Below are positions 1 through 10,560 of a DNA stretch of 64,000 bases, piece by piece. Numbering within the stretch: the stretch's first letter is position 1; each line of letters begins with the position of its first letter. This DNA is from Ligula intestinalis (taxonomy: Eukaryota; Platyhelminthes; Cestoda; Diphyllobothriidea; Diphyllobothriidae). The stretch spans positions 19,347,409-19,411,408 of the forward strand of contig JAYGXS010000008.1 in NCBI GenBank assembly GCA_036362985.1, written 5' to 3'. Under the pieces are notes generated by a model that saw nothing but the letters and a program-made list of their open reading frames with translations, was not told where the DNA came from and made no database searches. The translations under genes were made by a program, and so were the position numbers.

Positions 1-49
1 AGGATTCGATATTTGCTACAAAAAGATGATACAATCGCTGGGGCAATAT

Positions 50-104
50 TTTTATTCGCCTGACGTTTCGATATCCGTCACAGCTTCATCATCAGAGACA
101 TAGT
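50..104 (-). ncRNA. Hammerhead-ribozyme-like core in a Penelope pLTR relic
   Basis: On the - strand the order is CTGATGA (positions 95-89), a linker, CGAAAC (70-65) and GTC (64-62). This is the order of the conserved hammerhead core with the cleavage triplet GTC. The ACGT across GAAAC/GTC is self-complementary, which would give a minimal helix III of the kind known in Penelope-like elements that act as dimers. GTCT upstream can pair with AGGC downstream as helix I. Helix II is weak here because several pairs of the related copy near 58.93 kb are lost. The motif fit is visible; activity is doubtful. Confidence 0.45.
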
Positions 105-679
105 TAGACAGCAATAGCAGATGGGGTAGCACATGCACAGGAGTTTGCAGTAGTTAGAGGGTGAAGTAAATACTACAAACATACGACGACAGTACACCAT
201 AATAACCTTCTTGAGTGTTGATGTTATATTGAGCGGCATAGGGGTTTATCGCAGGGGGTTAAGTGAGTCTAACCGTGCAACTGCGATATTCAGACCATGG
301 CTACTTAGTGGAGAAGAGAGAAGTTTTTAAAGGCCAGAGAAGATGGAAGAGTATATTGTGTACACAACGGAAAAGGAGAATAGATTGACTTGGGAGAGAT
401 ACGTCCGATCAGTAGGTTGACCGGGCCCAAGTGAGGTCTCAGAGTAGTCGGGCCAGAGGACAGATAGAGGGAGATCTTTCATTGGCTAGGTGGCCTGGAG
501 ATTTTGGGCAGAGAGGCAACTTGCGTCGGGCACGCGTGCAAGCTCCTCATTCGTCGCCTCATAGATGCGAGAACTATGATTGGCTGATCGAGACGTCGAG
601 AAAGCACATCGGTGAGCGTTTGGGAAACTGCACTTCGACGCGAGCTAGTCAGGCAGGCACGACCCGCTACAGGTTCTCA
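105..679. other. No recognised gene
   Basis: One 88-codon open frame on the + strand (431-697) has no domain, signal peptide or splice context that I recognise. I treat it as chance. Confidence 0.5.
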
Positions 680-1245
680 CTTGCTGACCTTTCATGACAC
701 GCGGTAGACTCAGGCGTGATGATTTTCCGGTCATCCGACTCTCCAGTACTGGTCTATGATTAGGTGGTGGCCTGTTCGTTCCCCAAGCGGCGACTTGCTT
801 GGGTCAAATAAAGTCTCAGCACCAAATATGGATTGGACAAATCGTTGCACTTGTTGATAGATTGGTGGCCCGTAAACCATGACTCGAGTAATTCGCAGCT
901 CACCCAATTGTCACCACTTGTGAGAATTTTGGCGTCATCAAATGTAAGTGCGTAGCTGGGTCTCGTCAAATAAGACAGAACTTGAGTATTTGCATCATTT
1001 CGTCGCACTGCTGCCGCGTATTCGGCAATTCGCATCCTGAGCCGTGATCAAGTCCTCTTCTTCTCAGTTACTTCCTGGGACTCGCATATTCGCTTGTATT
1101 GGTTGCTAGTCGCGTTAGCCACGAAATACTCGAATCCTAGTTTACGGGTCTTGACTTTTTGAACAAGGCTAGTGATCTTCCCACTGTACATTTGGTTGTT
1201 ACAGTTGATTTGGTCACGGCCATTGGCCAACCGTGGAGCCTGCAT
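680..1245 (-). pseudogene. Penelope-like element, GIY-YIG endonuclease C-terminal fragment (subfamily A)
   Basis: The - strand frame at 1035-760 reads through the tail of a Penelope-type GIY-YIG endonuclease: AAAVRRNDANTQ, then FDDAKILTSGDNWVSCELLE, then SWFTGHQSINKC. The same tail recurs near 6.9, 53.9 and 58.0 kb in this window, which supports a repeat origin. The frame upstream (1245-1048) carries an eroded INCNNQMYSGK in place of the usual GIY-YIG core, in a different frame, followed by sequence that resembles the element's terminal repeat. No start or reverse transcriptase part is present, so this is a dead 3' piece. The subfamily label is mine. Confidence 0.7.
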
Positions 1246-2688
1246 GCAGATACTGCCAACGCCAATAGCTATGAGCTATATGGCCGAGCAACCATCAAGT
1301 CAACTTCTTAAGCGGCAAATGAAAATGCAGCAGAGCATGACCAACATGCTGGCTATCAAGCACCTGACTTACCAGAGAGCTCTTGTTCCTTTGGATCGGA
1401 AGATACTGCCCGAATAGCGCGACGTCTGGAAAAGAGACTATGCGAGCACATAACAGCCTTTCAGGTCATATACCACACGCCGACACAATACTCCATGGGC
1501 CTTCGCGAACGGGTGTTAGCCACAGCACAGATAGTGGCAATCTAGTTAGCAAAACCCATTCTATGCTGTCAAAAGGCGCTGGTACAAGCAATCCAACTCC
1601 CTTGGCCAGCTGCACAGGTAAATATCACGCCTCCTGAAGCACCATCGTCCGAAAACACACAAAAAGAAGTAACAGAGAATAGTCAAGCCAATCTGCGTGA
1701 CTAATATACAGACCTTAACCCGCTGGCCGTCAGCACATCCCTCCGTTTTCCTCTGCGCATCGCAACCACCGACCTGCCCGCGCTGGCGCTCACGCTCAGG
1801 AGACGAGGTAAACCCAGATGCTTAATTTTATTCACCCACAAACTAAATCCCCTCTCCTGCCCCCAAGCTGGCGATCATATAAACGTTGCAATGAACTGAC
1901 CATTTTGCTCCCTATGTGGTGTACTAGCCTGATGATGAATGACCGAACACTATTTTTTGCCAATGCGACTTCTTAATCATTATCAATAAAGAGCCTGCTA
2001 TTAACTGGCATACAGTCTTGCGAGACCTGCAAAGAGCTTGCCTAAATTTGTAAATGTTTGATTATTTCTCGCATACCAGCGAGAAAGCATATACGAAAAC
2101 TTAGAAATAATAATGAGCAGCATTAGACATATTAAGAACTTAATAGAATTATGAGAAATACTGAGTGTTTGTTAAGAAAAATAAAATTTTCCCGGTAATC
2201 CTCAGGTACTGGAGACGTTAAAATAGCTATTAACTAATTAATAAATTAAAATATTTGTTAAGTTTAAAATTTAAAGCAACTACTTTTGTTACATAAGAAC
2301 TTTTCGTCAGTCAAAATATTTGTACATATTATCATTAGGGGATAACTATATATTGAATATCGTGGAATAACGTCTTCCACCATTTCGCTCGTTTTCAAAG
2401 TCTTCATTTATAAGTTAATAAATTATGCTTCTGTTTGACTTGTACATCAACACCTTTAAAATAAGATATAACTAAACAGCATTTACTGCAAATCGAGCTT
2501 CTAGCTATTATTTTTAATGAAGATGGCCATTGAGGTCATGTTTATAAATGCTTTAAATCTGCCAACCTCATTATCGGGCATTCAAAATGTCTACTGGATG
2601 CCACGCATATTGTTATTCCCAAGCTTTAAAAAATGTTCCATAATAGGTTACTTCTTTAGAAATTGCTTTGATTAGTTATTGAGCCTGA
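1246..2688. other. No recognised gene; AT-rich after about 2000
   Basis: Two overlapping short + strand frames (1172-1417 and 1383-1637) show no recognisable domain. From about 2000 to 2690 the sequence is AT-rich with many stops in all frames. Confidence 0.5.
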
Positions 2689-2705
2689 AAGTGGCTTAAT
2701 CCGCA

Positions 2706-3220
2706 ATGTCGAGCTTGTATCTAAACAAGCACGTTTTTACTAAGTTTGATAAAGTTGCATTTGGAAAGGTCTTCGGCACGTTCGTACGACCCCAACTGGA
2801 ATTTGCCATCCAAGCCTGGAGACCTTGGACAGCCAAAGACCGAAAACCCCTCGAAATGGTACAAAGACGTGCAACAAAATTAGTACAAGGCCAACTGAAC
2901 TTTCCTTATGAGACGCGATTGGTAAATCTTGACTTGTTTCCTCTGGATTACAGACAGCTTCGCGAGTACCTAATCCAGGCATTTCACATGTTGCGTGGTC
3001 AGGATTGTTGCCTTCAAAAAATTATTTCTTTGAGCAGGCCACCACCACTAGACTGCGCGGACACCCCCTCAAATTACGTGTGACTGGGGCAAGACTTGAC
3101 CCAAGAAAATTATTTTTCTCTAAAAGCTTAATCCAGGCGTGGAATGCCCTTCCTGCGGACATTTTCATGTCCCCATCTGTAGACTATTTAAAACAAAAAT
3201 TGACGGCTTTAACCGCATAG
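2706..3220 (+). pseudogene. CR1-like reverse transcriptase C-terminus, frameshifted
   Basis: The first frame (2706-3083) carries the thumb-like region of CR1/Jockey reverse transcriptases, with FGTFVRPQLEFAIQAWRPW, QRRATKLVQGQ and LFPLDYRQLR. Around 3005-3020 the reading moves to another frame, which continues with FFEQATTTRLRGHPLKLRV and IQAWNALPADIFMSPSVDYL and ends at a TAA/TAG region near 3220. The YADD-type active site lies upstream of the truncation and is absent. It cannot make a working polymerase. Confidence 0.8.
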
Positions 3221-3951
3221 ATCGCTTTAACGAGAACCGCAGGAATTGAGTTTCTGAATCCAAGTATTGAAATGCTATAAACATAAACTAATAGTGATTT
3301 GTAAGTAGTATTATTATTAGTATTTATCCGCATGAGTTTAAGCCATTATCTAGCTATGACGTCTCTGCTCATTATGCGAACGGCGCTGATCGCTTCTGAG
3401 TTCGCATCTACTGCACCTATGGTCCTAGGCTACATGGCCCTCTCACGCCTTTTCTCGTATCGACCGACTGCTGACGATTTGGTGGGTTCCTCGGCTCTTG
3501 GCACAGCAAAGGCGTATCATGGTCACATCTCCGGTCTTCGGGACGTTCTCGTGACTCCAAGGTCTCCTCCTCGTATGGTCCTTCGGATGTAGATATTACT
3601 CGCAATGGACGCCATGGCTACCGTCAACATTCACATAAGGCATCCTGCTCGTATTATTCACATTCACCTACTTTTCCCCCACGAGCGATAGTTTTTCTCC
3701 TAAAACCCCAAATGACATTCCATTTTAAATTATGAGCCAGCCTTAGGAGTTTTTTCACTGTCTGATCTTCTTCCTCAGTTACACTGCTGGCTCGTGTGAA
3801 CTGAGTGTGAGTGTATTACTTGAAACAAGCGAGTAGTCGTCTAAAATTTTTTTAACGAATTCTTTGGAATGTTTGGATGTGCTGATGCATTTCTTAAATC
3901 CTATCTATCAAGAGGGAGTTCAAAGGTGTTTGCCTATATTTCCTTCAATAA

Positions 3952-3972
3952 ACTTGACTTGACTTGACTTGA
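3952..3972 (+). repeat. ACTTG pentamer tail of the LINE
   Basis: Four near-perfect ACTTG units follow CAATAA at the 3' end of the CR1-like copy. The second copy ends in a shorter, imperfect version near 23305-23320. Confidence 0.8.
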
Positions 3973-4800
3973 GCCAACGAACTTCTGTGTATATTAACTT
4001 TTTCAAAAGTAATGTCGCAGAAAAATTGAAGACTTTTGACAATTTCTTTGATTTACCTGAGGATAAACGATTCAATTTGATTGGAGATGAAAGAACATAC
4101 TGTTTTCTTTATAACGGATTATTTACCACTTAATGGGATTAAATCCACGATCCGTTATAAGCTTGCGAATGCACAAAAACAGTCATATATGACCACTTTT
4201 GAAATACTTATGAGTCTTTTGTCTGTTCGGTTATTAAATATCGCTAGAGCGGAACGTATTGTTTGCGATAAAGTATATTTCAACATGATTTACGAACAAG
4301 AAGGCCTTCTTTAATTTTCTTGTTTCTGAAAATAAATGCGCTTCCTTAAACTTCGTTGCACTTCCATTTGATCAACTTCGCACAAATGTTTCCAATTCTC
4401 GAAGGGATTATTAATCTACCCGTGTTTCTCATCCTGGAATTCTTCCACAGTACAATATATATTAGTATATCATTAGTATATAGTATAGTAAGGTATATAA
4501 TTTAGTTCTCTCGTACCTTATAGCATAGGAACTTTTTTTGGTATAAATTTACTCATGAATTAGCAAAAATGAATGCATATTTCTCCCAATAACTTTAACT
4601 AAGAGGGCAGTTTTAAAAACCAAAACCCTTCTTATCATTAAATACACTCAGTTGATCAAAATAACCTGTCCAGATATACGCTAAACTGCCGAGTAAAATT
4701 TCGTTATAAAAGTTGTTTGCAGGGCTCGCAGGACTGTATGTATGCTGTAGTCTAGCAGCTATATCCCATAAATACTGCAGCCTTCTGTGTAACCGTTACT
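3973..4800. other. No recognised gene; TA-rich stretch at 4440-4500
   Basis: A 77-codon + strand frame at 4081-4314 has no recognisable domain. Around 4450-4500 the sequence is a run of imperfect AGTATAT repeats. Confidence 0.45.
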
Positions 4801-5360
4801 GCCACGGTCTCTGAGGATAGATTGCTGAATTAATCGGAAACGTCAGGCGAATAAATATCTCCTGTCCCCGCGATCGCATTTAATCCTTCTAATTTATATC
4901 CTGAGGCTCGGATTTTTAGTTTGTTTCGGAAAGTGAACTTCTATTGTCAAAACTCTACGGTATCAGCGGGGCTGGAACTCTTGCAGGAGATGGTAGCGTT
5001 TCGGTGCAGTCAACAAATGAGATATGGAACTTTCGCTCCAGAGCTTTAGGTTCTCCACTGAAAGTACTTCTCCTCCCACCTCTTAACCCACTGTGGCTTT
5101 TGGACTTCAGCAGTTTTATTCAGTGCACAGACAGCGCCTTTGGTGATCAGATGGGCGATATTATCTTCCAATGCCAGCGCCGTTGAGCCAAACTATCAAG
5201 CAGTCATCACCAATTTCATCAGATCACGATCCGCACGTCAGATGTTGAACAATAAGCACACAAGTGGTCATCTACCCTCCATAAAGTCGGACGAACTGTT
5301 AATTGTCATAGGTATGCGTAGCTTAGCGGCTGTATCCTATGGATAATGCAACTCCCTATA
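4735..5360. repeat. Short direct repeat pair, unknown element
   Basis: About 45 bases at 4735-4790 (TATGCTGTAG, then AGCAGCTATATCC, then ACTGCAGCC) recur in diverged form at 5310-5357. The segment between them includes the Penelope relic at 4801-4900 and two short + strand frames without recognisable domains (4944-5186, 5140-5346). Confidence 0.3.
4801..4900 (+). repeat. Penelope pLTR relic with damaged hammerhead core
   Basis: The sequence reads GTCT, CTGAGGA (4811-4817), a 17-base arm, CGGAAAC, GTC (4842-4844), then AGGCGAATAAA and an eroded version of the family downstream segment (CCCAGCGATCG type). The core has one change (CTGAGGA for CTGATGA), which should abolish cleavage. It is the same unit as at 50-104 in the opposite orientation. 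Confidence 0.6.
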
Positions 5361-6711
5361 AATAAGAACTCATTTCCCAGTTGTCTCCGATGATGAGTTT
5401 GAGAAGGCATCTAAAGCGTCATGGCGATTTCACCTACTGCTTCCCAGGTGACACCTGAATCAAATTTTCTCGAAAATTTTCTGTTGGATGAACACCTCGG
5501 GCTATTAAAAAGCTGCCAACCATTCCTTTTATAGAACACTGTGTAGTTTACCATGCAGAACTAGTTACTTAGTTCGTTATAAATAACCCTTATCTGCACA
5601 AACAAGCCTGGGGTTTCTTGCTACTTCAATGTTTCATGTAAGAAATCTTTGCGGAAAACCTGGCTGGCAAATTTGCTGCTGTACGTCCTACTCGTGGTGC
5701 CTTTATAATTTACCACAGACTTTTGAATTATATGTCACATCTCGGCGAGGAGACTCTCAGACCTTGGTTGAAGTATATGCATCCCCCTTCACTTTTTCAT
5801 GTTAGCCCCGATTCTTCTATTGGCTTACTGCAATCGAGATAGTATGGGTCACTTGCCTACTGCGTCTACTTTACCGCCCGTACTGCTGGGCGACTTAATT
5901 TTATTGTTATTTGTATGAAACAACTCTGCTATATAACGTTCCTTGGAAGGGACCTGGTGAAGCAATATTGCAGATATCGAAAAAAAGCTGGATTGGAAAT
6001 GTATCGATGATTTTGCATAAAAATGCAAACCTATTATTTAGCGCCACATGCTTAAAGGTGATTGCTACTCAGATAGACGACATTTTTTAAATCCAAAATA
6101 AATAGTCTCACCAATAGCAATATTAAACTTCATTACTTAAAAAGATAACTGCAAATATTATTCAAGCAAAAGGACTCCAAGCGAGAATGTCAAACATATT
6201 CTTTCGAAACTGGTATCTTTTCAGTATTTCAAACGATATTGTCTGAAAAATAAACTACCATTTCACGTTGAAAGATTTATCGGCTTGTACCCAAAAACCC
6301 AAAATGCAAAAAGGTATGTTTTTTAAATCCTTTCTATGGATAATTGTAAGGAAAAAATTACAAGTCCGGTTCTCTGTTTTGCAGCCAATCGCGAGCCGAC
6401 GAGGCAGTCTGCAAATTAATGGGTTAATGGAACACCTGTGTCTGGTATTTATACTATTCGTAAGTTTGAGCATAAGGCAGAGAGTGATTTCAACAAACGA
6501 ATGCAAAGCGCCTAACATGGGGTGGTGTTAGGGTTAAAATAAATCCTGCCCAATCACATGTATGTAATGACGTCTTTACCTAAGGGGTGCCTGATGCATA
6601 TTGAGGAGGCACATGCGTGATCACGGGAACAAGAATTTTACACACCTGCATACACATAGTAATATATGGCTGCCCGTCTATCGATTATAATTGCTCACTT
6701 AGGCGCTACTA
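5361..6711. other. No recognised gene
   Basis: An 87-codon frame is open on each strand over the same bases (6255-6531). Neither shows a domain, and the overlap itself suggests chance. Confidence 0.45.
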
Positions 6712-7020
6712 GCTTGATGGCCGGCACGTGGGTCGCGACCTACTGAGATCTCCTCAGTCATGCTGCAATTTGACGTGATGATTGCTCAGCCACCTAGCTC
6801 ACTCACACCGGTGTTGGAAGATAAGTTCTCCTACGTGATCGGTGAGGGGCGAAGTGTTTTGGTAACACTCAGTTTCATCACCGAATACGTACGTTGGGGA
6901 TGTCATAGCAGTTGTTGATAGACTGGAGGCCCGTGAGTACTGACTGAAGCAACTCCTGGTGCATGCGATTGTAACCACTTGGTATAATTTCGCTGTCCTC
7001 GAACCTAAATGTGAAGCCTA
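6712..7020 (-). pseudogene. Penelope-like endonuclease tail (subfamily A), relic
   Basis: Read on the - strand, 7009-6900 gives GFTFRFEDSEIIPSGYNR, QELLQSVLTG and LQSINNCYD. This aligns with the subfamily A tail at 760-1035 (GDNW, ELLESWFTG, QSINKCND). The lower part (6712-6830) matches the 3' region following the same tail near 57.8 kb. There is no full frame. Confidence 0.6.
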
Positions 7021-7140
7021 TGCGTGAGAGCGTATACTTTTACCCTGTCTTTCCATGTTATGTGAAAATTTACCCTCTTTTTCTTATTAGCTATCAGGAG
7101 GTGTCTATTAACTTTAGGTGATTCAACCAAGGCCAAGTCT

Positions 7141-7960
7141 TTATTGCAAGCAGTTGATAGGCAGTCTAAACAATTGCTGCAAGAACAACTTTATTTGCCT
7201 AAACTTTGAGCTTCCTGTTCGATAACGGCCCCAGAGACAACATCGTGAAAGCGCAACGAACTTATGAGGAAAAAGAAGGATGTGCAAAGGGACAGGTTTA
7301 TTGTAAGTCTGACGTTCTTGATAGTTGTCTCGTCTACCCATCTTCGTAAAATAAACACTCTGGATCATGGTTCTCGTCTTTTTGGCGCTCGTTTTTTTTC
7401 CGTCTTTGTGTTCTACCAATCACGGCTGAGTCACTGTGTGCGCCTTGCGTCTCTTCTCCGACCTTCTCGCTTACCCTGTCTGTCACCGTGACAGCTGTGG
7501 TGGTTTGGCCCTCAAGTGCGTTCGGCCCGTCAGCCCTCGTCGCGTTCCAACTTGTTTCCGGGATAAACACGTGCACCATGGAGCTAGTTGGCGGCCCTTG
7601 TTGTTCTATTTCGTGACTTTTCTCTGATAAGGAAGCTCTTAAAGCAACATATGGGACCGGAAAATGTATGTAGCAGTTAACTAAACAGTCGGCCGACAAC
7701 CAGACTTCCTTAATCTGCCTTGATGTGTGATCATCAACTTGGCCAACAATTTCAACTGCGTCAGAGTTTAAGGCATGCCCCATCTCAGCAGCCGGGGTTA
7801 CGATCTCCAACTTTGGATCCCACCTTTTTGCAGCCAGCCCATGTTCATGCATTCGCGTTTAAAGCTGTCGGACGGTTTCTTCACAACATGTGCCCATAAA
7901 GCAGCTGCACTGAATTCGGTAAACGACGCCTGACTTCTCCTGCTTCAGCCGCATTAATTG
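7141..7960 (-). pseudogene. Penelope-like element, GIY-YIG endonuclease and 3' tail
   Basis: On the - strand the reading starts near 7940 with VVYRIQCSC, an eroded GIY-YIG core (FMGTCCEETVRQL where YIGETGRQL would be expected), a stop, and then TRMHEH. An uninterrupted frame from 7852 to 7334 follows, with AEMGHALN, SRQIKEVWLSADCLVNCYI and PYVALRASL, the usual end of a Penelope endonuclease, plus a hydrophilic extension of about 80 residues. The stop and the lost YIG residues mark it as dead. The extension recurs in two neighbouring copies (8088-8302 on - and 8340-8760 on +). Confidence 0.7.
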
Positions 7961-8087
7961 TTGTATGATTGTGCAAAGAGGCTTGTGGGCAACTCCCTAT
8001 GCTGAGAAGCGCAAAGGATCTATCCGCAAGTTTCGAGACCCCTTTTAAGGTACGGGATGCCCCGCCATGGTTTTGATGGGCCCAACT

Positions 8088-8302
8088 CCTCAGAAGAAAG
8101 AGGAGAACTCACTGGGAGAGGTTAATTGCACACGTTTCACGTAGTTATCTCTTCTACTCATCTTCAGAGAATGAACACTCTGGCTCATGCTTATCGTCTT
8201 TATGGCACATTTTCTTGGGTGTGCATTTCCTGTCAATGGCTGCTGAGCCGTTGCCTGTGTCTCGCGTTGAAATTTCGGGCCAAGGTGAGGATCACACATC
8301 AA
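8088..8302 (-). repeat. Second copy of the Penelope C-terminal extension and 3' end
   Basis: The - strand reads SMSQSVHSLKMSRRDN, which matches the end of the 7334-7852 frame and the + strand copy at 8620-8672 (MNHSVHSLKVGR). A GAAACGT word follows, as in the hammerhead-like ends of this family. Confidence 0.5.
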
Positions 8303-8339
8303 GGTAGATTAAAGAAGCTTGTTCGTCGACCGAGTGTTG

Positions 8340-8760
8340 GGCAAGCCGCCACATAAATATTCCACTCCCCTTTTGTCGTTTTCAGAACCTTCGTATCAGG
8401 TGGTAGTCACGGCATGGAACAATCCTGGCTGCCATCTACCTCGCCTGAAACAAGTCAAGGCGTTGGAGAGGGACGACAGGATGAACCCGCATGCGAGTGA
8501 AAACCAAACACACGGCACGGTGACAGACAAGGTAAATGAAGAGGCCGAAGACGGGATGCGAGACACAAACAACGATCAGCAACAATTAGCAGAACACGCA
8601 CTTGGAGGAAAAAGCAGCACAAAGATGATAACCATGAATCACAGTGTTCATTCTCTTAAGGTGGGTAGATGAGACAACTTTCCAAAACGTCTGACTTTGT
8701 GCAAGCAAATTTGTTCCTTCTCCTCCCGGCGCAATGAATAAGTGTTTACAATTTGTTTGG
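8340..8760 (+). repeat. Third, inverted copy of the Penelope C-terminal extension and 3' end
   Basis: The + strand frame 8319-8672 contains HGTVTDKVNEEAEDGMRDT and MNHSVHSLKVGR, similar to TVTDRVSEKVGEETQGA in the - strand copy at 7334-7852. The bases after the stop read GATGAGACAACT, then AAAACGTCTGAC, a decayed hammerhead-like end. Confidence 0.5.
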
Positions 8761-8902
8761 AGGAACTACTATCACAAACCTGTGAATAAATAAACAGAGA
8801 CAGATCACAAATTATTTTCGCTCATGGCTCTTTGCATGCAACCTGTTATTAACGGTATATTTTGTCGAATGAATGCGAAGGTTCGCGATCAAGGTACTTG
8901 CA

Positions 8903-8974
8903 TGGATAAGGAAGAAGGCAGGTCGAGCACCAGATCAATTGATCTGGCGCTCGACCTGCCTTCTTCCTTATCCA
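8903..8974. repeat. 72-bp near-perfect palindrome
   Basis: Two 36-base arms meet with no spacer at 8938/8939 (centre GATCAATTGATC). One position mismatches (AGCACCAG against CTGGCGCT). Single-strand DNA or RNA from here would form a long hairpin. It is not the end of any element that I recognise. It could be a foldback insertion or a replication or assembly artefact. Confidence 0.9.
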
Positions 8975-9074
8975 GGTATATTTTGTTCTTTCATCGGATC
9001 ACCATTTACGTTGCACCTTAAATCATGGGTCTAATGGCATCTGGCGCGTTTTATCTTCTGTGCGGATAGACAAA

Positions 9075-9760
9075 ATGCTTAGTCGAGGGAGAAATGCAAT
9101 TTCGATCTCCAAGGGGTTCACCTAAGACTTACAATTTCCTTATAAATACCTAGTTCATTTAATTTAACTAAATGTATAAATATTACTGACCTCAGTGAGA
9201 TTTGAACCCACGTAAGCAGGGAAGGCTTTAGCATAGCCAACGCTTAAGTCATTTAGGTACAAAGGCGCGCCGAAAGTCATGAATTTAATAACATTTGGCT
9301 CAATTATCCTGCATAACTAGCCGCTTGTACAAAATCCACCAAAACGGATGCAGCAAACTGACTGCCCAGGCACGATTTCCTTAGCAATTACCTAGACTCC
9401 GCCAGATTGCCTACCAGACCTTTCACTATTTGACTGATTTTGGATGATTTTATTAATTCAATCGACAAAAATTGGGAGAAAATGTGTGGCTTCGGTGGGA
9501 TTTAACCTAAGACAGGTCTTATTTCAGCTAAAACTCTACCAATAAGCTACAAAGACAAGTCAAAAAACCATGGAGTTAATCACACTTGGGTGTTTTAAAT
9601 CACCCAGCCTGAAAGTCGCATGGCATATACCAGTACGAATAAACTCAGCTGACTGCTTCGGCAGAATTTCTTAAACAATCACCACGAATCCACCAGAATG
9701 GCTACTGTGTAACCTTCAGTATTAGGGGGTTTGCCAGATTTCAATTGACAGCTAAACCAT
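9075..9760 (-). repeat. tRNA-derived SINE-like repeats, two diverged copies
   Basis: On the - strand 9260-9185 has GGTTCAAATCTCACTGAGG, close to the RNA polymerase III B box GGTTCRANNCC. Upstream, CTTAAGCGTTGG resembles the A-box side of a tRNA. A diverged second copy, with TAGGTTAAATCCCACC, lies at 9490-9570. Each is followed by a related non-tRNA body (TGACTGC, then CCTTAGCAATCACC type). No functional tRNA is predicted. Confidence 0.45.
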
Positions 9761-10320
9761 CAATAAATATATGATCGCTCAACATGGGGATTATAGGGTT
9801 GCTCCTATTTTATTGACGGGGAAGAAATTTAACGACCTGGAGGACCGGTTGTACCTCAGTGTACGTCTTCTGAAATTCACAAACAGACACATGACCACGA
9901 TTCAATCAAAATCTGATGCTTGATTGATTCACCGTGCTTTCTCAGCAAGTACCTCTGGTAGGACCGGTAAAATTCAATTAATATGTGTGCATTAGTGACT
10001 GGTTGATGGCAAGATGTGAATATTGCGTTTTAGCTCATCGATTCTAACTGAAATAATCTGGCAAACTTCGGACTTAACCTCAACCCATTTACCTAATCAT
10101 TTGCTCATTACACATTAATATCTGATTTTTTTTTCCAAACTGAGAATACCTGACAGGCAGCTGTTTTTATTACTACAGGCGGAGTTGTTGGAAGTGCATG
10201 GTCAAAGGGGTCTAAAATGCGTTTGCAGTTATTGTTTTTTTTCGCTTGGGGCCCAAAGCAGAGCGGGACCGATGATGAACGTTCGTCAAAGCGTGTTAAT
10301 ATCCCCTGACCTAAACCGGC
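9761..10320. other. No recognised gene; SINE body-like sequence
   Basis: Nothing codes here as far as I can see. Short stretches resemble the non-tRNA bodies of the neighbouring SINE-like repeats. Confidence 0.4.
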
Positions 10321-10324
10321 GAGA

Positions 10325-10560
10325 CAACAAGCTCGTGGTGCAATGGTTAAGGCATTTCACTTTGATCAAAGAAGTTCCGAGTTCGAGGCTCGGGCGGGAC
10401 ACCACATGACTGGTTGACGACGACCTATGTACAAGAAATGGCTATTCCAGTCACCTTTATCTTCGTCGGAAATAGTATTTGCCTAATTTTTGCTGTAATG
10501 GCTGTCAGGGCCTATGTCGAGGCCCAAGGCACAGCGGGAAAGATGAGTTTCGTTAGCGGT
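10325..10560 (+). repeat. tRNA-derived SINE (+ strand copy)
   Basis: The head reads CTCGTGGTGCAATGGTTAAG, then GAGTTCGAGGCTC, in the positions of tRNA A and B boxes. The body (AGAAATGGCTATTCCAGTCA, then CTTCGTCGGAAATAGTA, then GTCAGGGCCTATGTCGAGGC) matches the - strand copy at 12380-12600. Several shorter copies of the body occur near 46.7, 49.8, 59.5 and 59.8 kb. Confidence 0.7.

Larger units (their letters stand above)
2689..3972 (+). mobile_element. CR1-like non-LTR retrotransposon, 5'-truncated (copy 1)
   Basis: The element starts near the shared word AAGTGGCT and runs through the last part of a reverse transcriptase, a 3' untranslated region of about 730 bases and a terminal tail of ACTTG units (about 3952-3971). 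Short microsatellite-like 3' ends are typical of CR1-type LINEs. A second copy at 22568-23322 shares both the 5' boundary and the 3' untranslated region, which defines the limits. Most of the element (endonuclease, RT fingers and palm) is missing. Confidence 0.8.

Noticed and set aside
3332..3605. 86- and 62-codon frames on opposite strands
   Set aside because: They lie in the 3' untranslated region of the CR1-like element.
9180..9265. Possible tRNA gene
   Set aside because: A and B boxes are only approximate, the acceptor stem does not pair, and the unit is repeated, which fits a SINE relic.
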